This document shows positions 55,946 through 64,000 of a stretch of DNA of 64,000 nt, piece after piece. The notes below the pieces were generated by a model. The model did not search any database. It saw only the letters and a program-made list of their open reading frames with translations, and was not told where the DNA came from. The stretch is from Acorus gramineus (lineage: Eukaryota > Streptophyta > Magnoliopsida > Acorales > Acoraceae): NCBI GenBank assembly GCA_030737835.1, contig CM060847.1, positions 3,624,484-3,688,483 of the forward strand, written 5' to 3'. A program made the position numbers and the translations under genes. The stretch's first letter is position 1, and every line of letters begins with the position of its first letter.

Positions 55946-58900
55946 CTAGCTGCCTCCCCAACGTCGCTTTCGTGCTGGTCTCTGTTGCTTGGCCTCAATT
56001 GAATCAATCACAAATTCAGGCTGTGGTATTTGTGTCACACTAGCAAGTGCCTTCGTGAAAGCCATGGGCTCCTTGAATCGCTCCCTGCGCTTCTCCATCT
56101 TCGCAAGTGTCTCAAGAATGCGATCATTGTCAAACTCTGCAAGAACTTTATCGCCATAGACTGTTTTCAGCTTATCAGACCTAGTAGAGTTCTTCAAATC
56201 CTTCCTTTTGTTCTCCAAGGGAACGAACTTATTATCATCATCTTCTATAATCTGTCCTTCCTCAATCTCGGAACTGTCCTCATGCGGCTTGACGGGGTAT
56301 TTATCAACCCAATTCTCATTATTGTGACCTGAACAGTGATCTGTAACATGATGACTAACCTTATCAACACTTGAACGGACATAATGAGCCTGAATAATCT
56401 TCCCATCTGAAATTTGGTGGACCTCTTTGCACATGTCAACGCCAATGGACTGCCTAAAATGGTTCTGTTCCTCATCCACAGCACGTCTTTCTCTGGATTT
56501 GCTCCGTCTTCTGGAGAACTGCAGTTTTGTTGGAAGAACAACAACGAAGACAAGTTCATAAGCAGAAATCTGACATCAGTTGACATTAGTTAAGGATACT
56601 TAAACAAATAGGCTAAATTATTGTTTGCCCAAGAAATATTCCTTGCACCATCAGAATCACATTACATATGGTGTACGAAGATTCCATGCTAGGTGAAATA
56701 TTGATATAGATGACCAAATGATGGTTAAGCCTGATCCAAGATAAAAAATAAAAAAAATTACTCCAATGAAACTTGACATAGCATTCCTGCAACCAATGAT
56801 CAACATAAACTGGACAGTGGCTGGGGATAGAATATATGAACAATAATCTGAACACCAAAGAAGTTCTCATGACATCACATCAGCCATGTAAATACTAAAT
56901 ACAATATGTGAACATTTTCAATTCATATTGTACAGCAAGCGACACATTTATTTTTATTTTTTTTTAAATCCCAGATATCACTCATGTCTAAAATTTCATC
57001 TTGGGAAAGTTGATTTTATTGAGCATGGAAAGAATTAGAAATAAGCACCAAAGCAGAGATGAATCATACAAAAGTTAAAGGGAATTCAGATGACAAATCA
57101 TCTTCCAGTTATCATGTTATCAGTCACTAATTGATTAATCATCCAGGCCATTCCTTAAATTGCCTTATTTTTTACATGTCCAAAACACAAAGATGATTTT
57201 AAAGCAAATCCGAATGCATGAAAGAAGCCAACTTGAAGTACATCAAAATGGCATCCATCAAGTGACTATAACTAGTGAAGCAAATGCATGGCACCCCCTT
57301 CTGTTCTGTTATCCACACAAATCAAGTATTTAGAAGAAAAAAAAAAGGAAGAAAAAATATCATTTATGAGCCACAAGATTGTCCAAGAGATATTTGCTTT
57401 TGCACTTCATGTCTAACAAGGAAACATCCAGTCGTGGAGCTCTAGCAATACATTATTCTACTGTAAATGATGCATTGCTCAGTATCTAGAATATTGAAGG
57501 CATGATTGACCTCTCCTTGAATATAAAGATATAACCTCCTAACTTCATTTGTGCAAAATGCTCAAACTAAGGCATAACAAGTTGTGAACTTTAAGATTTT
57601 CACTTCAGAAAATACGTAGAAATAAAGGCTATCAAAATTTATACTCATGCAAATAAATTTAAACAGCCAAAAAATTGAAGGCAAAGAATACATAAGTATT
57701 TTAGCACCATGCACCAAGTGACCAAAGGAAGCAAAAACAGAGATAGAGACAAGTAGAAGTGTGTGGTCGCTTCAAATATAGATGTTAGTTGAAGAAAAAA
57801 TATTCAAATATAGCAATAGATGAAAATTTTCCCAGCAGCCCCAGACATAGGAAAATAAGTGGAATTCCTTGCTTAGGAAGAGGCGAATCAAAGAGGCATG
57901 ATCTTGCAATCCAGTATATTGAGAAAGGCTGACAGGACGAGGAAGTAACTCCCAGTCTGATTATCATTTTGCTTAGACGGAAAAGATGTATGGTTGGCGC
58001 ATTCCCTCAAACTTCTTTCAGAACAATCATGTATGGAATTTGCTAATTCAATTTGAAATTCTAATAATATATACATATTTTCATTGGACAAGCCTGTCAA
58101 CTACTACGGATGGACCAAGGGTCAGTTTCATGTTCATTCTCATTCTCCTCCCAAGTAAATTGCAATCCTCATTCTTGTGGTCATTCCTGAGTAGTTATCA
58201 AACTGGCTTTAAAACATGAATCAGCGACATTGCATTCTGACAATTCTGTCTTGACGGTTAATTTTTACATGCTATAAGTCAATGAGGTACTGCGCCAAAA
58301 CATCAGAGAAGCATGTTGTATCAAAATCTTATCCCAAAACCTAGAAATTCTGAAGATTCTTCGGATCATTATTTGTTTTCCTTGACATTCCATCTGCAAA
58401 CTTTGTTTCATTACACTGACAGATTATTTACAGAGCATCACGACCACCAACAGAAACAAGTCCATCAAAGAAAAAAAAAAACTGCTAGGATATGAAGAGA
58501 TTCTTGACACCATCTACAATTATTTTGTGAAAAAAGAACAGATCTGCAGCATTACTCATTTGGAATGATATCACTAATACATGTCACCATTGAATGCACT
58601 TTTTGAAGCATAGGATTTTCTATGGGCCAACTTATAAACAAAAGAACATTTTGCAACTTAAACTTTTTCATCTTTAGTGTGGGTGTGTGTTGTACCTCAC
58701 CACAACATAGAAACAAACTATGTGTGAACATGGAATAATTCACTTTCTTATGCCTCAGTGGGATAAGGAACCACTAACTGTTTTGAATAGGTAAACTATA
58801 GATATAGCTTCAATAACAATTTAACTCTTGTTGGCACCATTTCAACAAGTCACGCAGTATTAATTATTTAAGTTTGTTCGGAAAAAGGGACTTCCAAAAT

Positions 58901-61900
58901 GCAATAATATAATAATTGTACAATATGCTGCCAGGAAAATAAAATTAAACCAGATAACCACTTTACCCAAGATTCTAGAAAGTTACTCTTCAGAAATTAG
59001 CCTGCAAATGCACGAACCACACATTATATCCATGTTGCAGACATAGATGGAAAGATGTAGACTAATGTGATTAGACAGAAAACTATGAACTAAAATTCAG
59101 ATGTCAGATTAAAAGAACTGAAGAACTCTTTAATAGTGGAATCTGTGTGGGGGTTGGCCTGGTTGTGCTTGTGGTGATGGTGGTGCAAGCATTTGATAGC
59201 AATAACCATTGAACCATGAAGATTTTACATGTAGCACCAACACTATATGCTAATCAAATTATGCTTTTCAATGAACACAGATGTATGTAGGTGATGCAAT
59301 CATGTGTGCTCATGTCTTGGACCCATGCAGAGAATTTAAATCCTGAATGAGCTAAAAGCCCAAACCACATAAGTAAAAAAAATACATAAATCTCCAATGT
59401 TTTTCTTTTCAAATTAACAGATAACCTGATAGCGCAGGAGCAGTAGTTTCAGAACAAAACTTACTTAAGCTACATACACATATAAAAAATAAATTTTGTA
59501 AATGTTGAACGTAAATAAAAAGCTACTAAACTCAATAAAGACATGCAGTTCTTTTCAAGTAAATTAGCAGTTAACAAAAAAAATCAAAAGATCCACTAGC
59601 TACTTGAATTACCAGAAACAGCTTTTACACAAATCTGCATTCATGTTTATTATTGGCATGTATGTTGTCGGTTTTTTGGTTTAGGATTCTTTGACATTTG
59701 CCTGAATTTGCAATAACATCTCAGACCTTTAAATGTTGATGTATTCTTGAGTGCAATGCATACTCAAGATTGGCAAATAACAAATAATTATATGGCATTA
59801 CTGGAGTACTTTTTTTGGTGGGGTGATGAGGAAACCCCAAAATTAGTTGGGAAAACCCCGGATGCACACAAGCACCCATAAACCATGTGCATCGGGTAAG
59901 CCGTATGGGGAGAAAACCTATGGATCTAGCCAAAGTGTCAACCCTGTGAGGGTTATGAAAACTAAAATCATTCAAGAAAAAAATAATGCTCTTATTGTAA
60001 AAGGAGAAGAACAAAGTTACATCATTAAGTACAGCAACAAGACGTGTTAGTCTTGGATTCCCCCAAGTTACCTTGCCTTCCCAACCATGTGAATGCAAGT
60101 TAATGAAATCCCTGCAATCCAAGGTTTTTAGCTTTTGCCTGTCTTCATTAACACACTTTCTCACTTCACAGTAAGAACTATGTCTATTTGCTTTTGTTCT
60201 ATTCAAATTGCAACACAGTTGCTCGTGTAAAATTTCTCTGCCATTGATCAAATCATGATCACAACCTACATCATCAAGCTTTGAAATCTTTTCATAAGGG
60301 AATAACTCCACAAGAGAATGAGATTTATTCCGTCCTTGATGGCCAAACCCCACATCTTTATCAACACATTCTGAAGCTTCGTAGTATCTTTTATTTTCCT
60401 GATTACCATGTCCATCAGGATTCATGGACCTTCTCTGACAACCAATAAATTCACCAAAATAATTATTCTCCCTGTAAGATGAAACACAACTTTTCTTGCC
60501 ATTCAGATTGATGTGCCCCCTCTCTTTATGCCCATTCCTCGTGTCTCTGGTTTTATGCAACTGGTGATCAACAGCCAGCTCATTTGCTCTCCAGTTGTTA
60601 CAATATTGGGGTGGATTAGCATCAGCCAACCCTCTTCCACATGCAGCATGAGACTCTCTATGGATTTGGGGTGGCAGAAGTTCATCATCAGGATGCCCAT
60701 CATAATTTGCATCACAGTCAACACGACCCGATGATCTGAAAGAAACAAAATTTAGATTGTGGTAATAATTTGCTCTTCTTAGAGAGCCTTCTGTTTTCCT
60801 TGAAACATGTGATACATGTCTATCATTCTTCCATTGAGAGTTGTGCATCTTCCCCTCAGGCAGAGTTTTACTTTCTCCATGCCTACCGAGGATAAACTGC
60901 CCCTTTTGCCTCAATCTGGGCAAACCATCAACATTCATAGGTTCATCAATGAGCAGGCGATCAATGTCATCACTTCTTCGCAAGAGATAATCCTTCTCTG
61001 CATATGGACACTCTAACATGGATCCTATAGATCTTTTGATTCTTTTCTGAGACATGAGCCTGGGTCTATCCCCACAACGCCCCGCATCACTATAGTAGCA
61101 ATCTCTTCTTTGTGTTATATCATTCTCTCTTGTACTATCTTTTAGCCCTTGAGCATAATTTTTTCTAAGACATTTTCTTCTGGAATGATCAACTTTGTCC
61201 TCTCTGAAAGATGTTCCCTTCTTTCTGTGAAAAGAACTATCAGAAGAAATTTCTTTGACATGCATATCAACTAATCTTCTGCTTCTGGGAAAGGATGATA
61301 ATTCAGTTTCCTTGAGCGAAGTTGAACTCATTTCATCAATAGAACCACAATCATTCTGCCTTTCATTTGTTCTCCAGCTTAATTTCATGTGATGGCACTC
61401 CCCATCAGCCTGATTAGAATCTTCCTCAACATTGAAGGCCATACGACCAAGTTTCATGCTGTTGTAGTTTCCCTCCTCTTCATAAATGGTGCTTTGCTCA
61501 CAACACTTATTTCCTCTACAATTTTCTTCTCTTGAATTGGTGCAAATTCTGCTTACTGGAGACTGGAAATGGCTGGAGATGCTACATTCTTGTATATCAA
61601 CATCTGAGCTTAAAAACAGCTTTTCTGCAGAACTTAGAACTTTGTCCATATCATTACAGGCCTGATCTTCTAATTTTCCAGTCTGGTATTCAATATAGGA
61701 AGGACTTTCCTTACGATGAAACCAATCACCCAACTCAACTCTTGAAAGAGAAGTCTCACAATCCAATGAATCAGTAAAATCTGCGTCCTCAGGATTTAAT
61801 ACACTATCATGTGCTTCAGTTTGTCCCTTTGAATCAGGCTTACTTGGCAGGGAGGACCTGATCAATGTTTAAATCGATATTACTTAAGATGTCACAGTAA

Positions 61901-63825
61901 GGAGCCATTTAATATAAAGAATGAATGCTGAAGCAAGCCAAAAAAAAAATTCCATGACAAATAATCAAGATACATTATGCATCCAAAGTGAAATTTTGGA
62001 ATGAGAATCATGTGTGGTGGGGGGGGGGGGGGGGGGGGGGAGATCTCTGAGTTGGAATGGAACTTCAATGTTGGGCGGTCATCCTTTTGGGCTTTTTTCA
62101 TGATTATTTTTGTTTGTTTTGTTGCAATATCTTCTCTCTGTTTTGTTTTTCCTTTGTGGGTGTTGACCATAACAATATATCTGGTGAACTGAACATCACA
62201 AACTCCATAAAAAAAACATAAGCAAAATAACTAAAGTAAACAAGATTTCCTTCTAGAAAATGTGAATTTTGCCATCATCAGCATATTCTCTCCACTCAAG
62301 GTGACATTGGAACATCCAATCAAGCAAATATGTCCATAAAAATATAATGTCATAAAAAATATCCATATTTTCACGTTTTTCCATAGCTGCATATTCTAAA
62401 GGAATATATTTAAAAACATAACCCAATGGAGATCCACCCTATCAGCCACTTTTAATGATCAAAAAGAATCAATAGCAAGCAATCACTAGATAAATCACAT
62501 TGCATTCAAGATGAAAATAAATGAATTGGTTGAAGAGAAACATCAACCAAAAAAATTCCATAAATAAATAAATAAAAGCAATGATAACTAATTAACATCC
62601 ATGGCACAGGGTTTGTGGGGGATAATGTGAATCCAGGGTTTTCCCAACACTAAAAAAATAATGCTGGGGTTACTCATATCAAAAAACATCCATGGTACAA
62701 AATGTTCCATTACACAGCATAAGTAGATTTTCATATATTAGTTTCTAATTCAGAAATGTAATGGGAATACTAATGGACTCTGAACCTAGCATTTGTGTTT
62801 GCAGAAGCATAAGAACTATGATTATCAATCACAACTGATGATGATTTTCTCCAACTGAAAAAACTGAAAATGAATTGGGGAAGAGAAAGAAAGTGGCAAA
62901 AGCATCAGAAAGATATAAAATGAAGCCACTCGGATGCAACTCTGGTGCATCTAACCTGTCATAACAACCATCCACTACATGTTGATTAACTTTGTTGCAT
63001 ACAAGATTGTCTTTCTCAGCTGCCTCCTCCATCTTGATCTGTAAACAACCATGAAATTCCAAATGCATAAGAAGCACAACCAGCAAAAAGACTAACATGT
63101 GGATCAAAATGGCATACTTGTATAACAGAATCGGTGTCCCAGAATCTTGAGTGCCTTTTGTCGATTGATGGTATACGCTCACCACTACTGCCCTCAACTT
63201 GAATCGCTTGACCCTTTGGCTGAAGAGTATATGCTTTACCAGTAAGTAACTTTCAAACAAGTTTGAAGATGTTCATGACAAACTGCTTCAATGGCAAAAA
63301 CAGCACTTGAAATTGCAATTGCAACATCTTCTACATTCAAGTACAAGCTACCTGTTTTTAGTTCTCACAATTTCAGTGATGCAATTCCTATCACTTTGTA
63401 TATATTTGGATTTTTCACTGGAGACTGCATCTGCTTCATAAGAAGATCAGCACCAGATGCCTTTTTTCATAATGCTATTGGTCGATTAATGTTGTTTATT
63501 ATGCCAACATGTCAAATATTTCTAAAGTAGAAAGATAATTCACCTGATTTGGCTTTGAGGACTCATAAACAAGCTTGGAATTCATGGCTGCTTGCTCCTG
63601 AAATTGCTTCTGTCCAAGAACAATAAAAACAAAGATATAATCTGTGAAACCAGAAAAATATGACAGATTAAATATTGCAGGAGAAGAATTCCATTTACCA
63701 GACAATTGCAATAGTGTGTCCAGCTTTCCTCGTCCAAGCCAAAATTGAAAAAATCTGTTAGATCAACTCCAGGGTTCCTCCAGGGTTTCCACTGAAATTC
63801 TTCAATGCCGACATCTAGAATGGTC
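55946..63825 (-). CDS. FIPS3: FIP1-motif polyadenylation factor, FIPS3-like; 5' end outside window
   Basis: Subunit of the pre-mRNA cleavage and polyadenylation (CPSF) complex that links poly(A) polymerase to the 3'-end machinery in the nucleus. Exons seen, in transcript order: 63825-63699, 63609-63544, 63249-63118, 63038-62956, 61857-60072, 56518-55946; phases agree at each join. The first visible exon encodes the Fip1 motif (EEFQWKPWRNPGVDLTDFF, then NFGLDEESWTHYC). The next exons include AIQVEGSSGERIPSID. The 595-codon exon at 61857-60072 is low in known domains, rich in Arg/Ser/Asp and full of basic pairs. The last exon has FSRRRSKSRERR and ends RERFKEPMAFTKALA...RKRRWGGS, as in plant FIP1 proteins. 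The intron 60071-56519 is 3.55 kb. The N-terminus lies beyond base 64000. FIPS3 (At3g66652) is the best fit; FIPS5 is less likely because the protein is shorter. The acceptor at 63250 is the least certain join. Confidence 0.88.
59812..60055 (+). mobile_element. SINE-like repeat in the large FIP1 intron
   Basis: Block 'ggtggggtgatgaggaaaccc', 'agttgggaaaaccccgg', 'catgtgcatcgggtaagccg', 'cctatggatctagccaaagt'. Part of it recurs reversed at 62606-62690 in another intron of the same gene. Composition differs from the intron around it. Class is uncertain. Confidence 0.45.
62001..62040. repeat. Poly(G) tract, 22 bp, in a FIP1 intron
   Basis: Uninterrupted run of G at 62019-62040, C-run on the transcribed strand's RNA. 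It is G-quadruplex-prone and also a site where assembly length is unreliable. Confidence 0.85.
62594..62702 (-). mobile_element. Short SINE-like insertion with ~15-bp target duplication
   Basis: Flanked by 'aacatccatggcaca' (about 62594) and 'aacatccatggtaca' (about 62685), 14 of 15 matching. The ~75-bp insert contains, on the - strand, 'gttgggaaaaccctggatt', matching 'gttgggaaaaccccggatg' of the repeat at 59812-60055. It is a truncated copy of the same family in a different FIP1 intron. Confidence 0.55.
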
Positions 63826-64000
63826 CTAAAAGGTCAATCATTGTCTCCATCATTAAGGCATTTGGATATGCATCTAAAAAGTTGCAATCATGAAACATAT
63901 AACAAAAAATGACAGAAATATGAAATAGAATTTAGTATTGCATGCAATTTATCTCAAACAGTTTTGACATTGATCAGACAATGACCAAATTGCAAAAGCT
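63826..64000 (-). other. Intron of the FIP1 gene running off the window
   Basis: Lies upstream (transcript sense) of the acceptor 'ttttag' at 63826-63831 that precedes the FIP1-motif exon. No further exon is visible before the window ends. Confidence 0.6.

Noticed and set aside
59721-60071. Open extension of the large FIP1 exon past 60072
   Set aside because: A GTAACT donor at 60071 joins in phase to the conserved last exon; the extension reads through a SINE-like repeat and has no family similarity.
1-64000. tRNA, rRNA, CRISPR arrays, operons or bacterial promoters
   Set aside because: No tRNA cloverleaf, rRNA block or regularly spaced repeat array was seen, and the genes are spliced plant genes, so prokaryotic feature types do not apply.

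Overview
The window is nuclear DNA of a flowering plant. It has spliced genes with GT-AG introns, AT-rich intergenic DNA crowded with small transposons, and plant-only families (DUF247, DUF7787, PPR, HCF107). The first exons of several genes (HCF107, POP1, PPR) are much more GC-rich than their later exons, a gradient common in monocots. A monocot is therefore my guess, but the species cannot be fixed from the sequence.

Left part, 1-30 kb: gene-poor. It holds three related DUF247 (UPF0481) loci on the + strand: a broken one at 4.7-5.4 kb and two intact ones at 12.1 and 18.5 kb. The intact pair sits in a ~3.3-kb segmental duplication whose body and 3' flank are nearly identical. Around them lie Mutator-like elements with 9-bp target duplications, including a Pack-MULE-like element carrying a gene fragment. 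Others are a Harbinger-like MITE, copia LTR remnants, nested tandem repeats and a 3.1-kb hAT element with a decayed transposase. A second copy of the ALDH22A1 promoter region (25.7-28.5 kb) is split by a 2.6-kb composite Mutator-like element with long inverted arms.

Right part, 30-64 kb: ordinary gene-rich DNA. On + are ALDH22A1 (14 exons, 595 aa), a P-class PPR protein (2 exons, 488 aa) and a DUF7787 protein (3 exons, 156 aa). On - are POP1 (10 exons, 858 aa), HCF107 (8 exons, up to 659 aa) and the 3' part of a FIPS3-like FIP1 gene (six exons in the window, 5' end beyond base 64000). All exon joins were worked out by hand from splice sites, phase and family motifs, and the reading frame stays open across every join.

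The right-hand genes serve RNA and organelle biology (pre-mRNA polyadenylation, RNase P/MRP, plastid psbH RNA, an organellar PPR) plus an aldehyde dehydrogenase. They are independent transcription units, not an operon. I found no tRNA, rRNA, CRISPR or prokaryotic-type features. The most unusual content is the repeat architecture and the DUF247 cluster.
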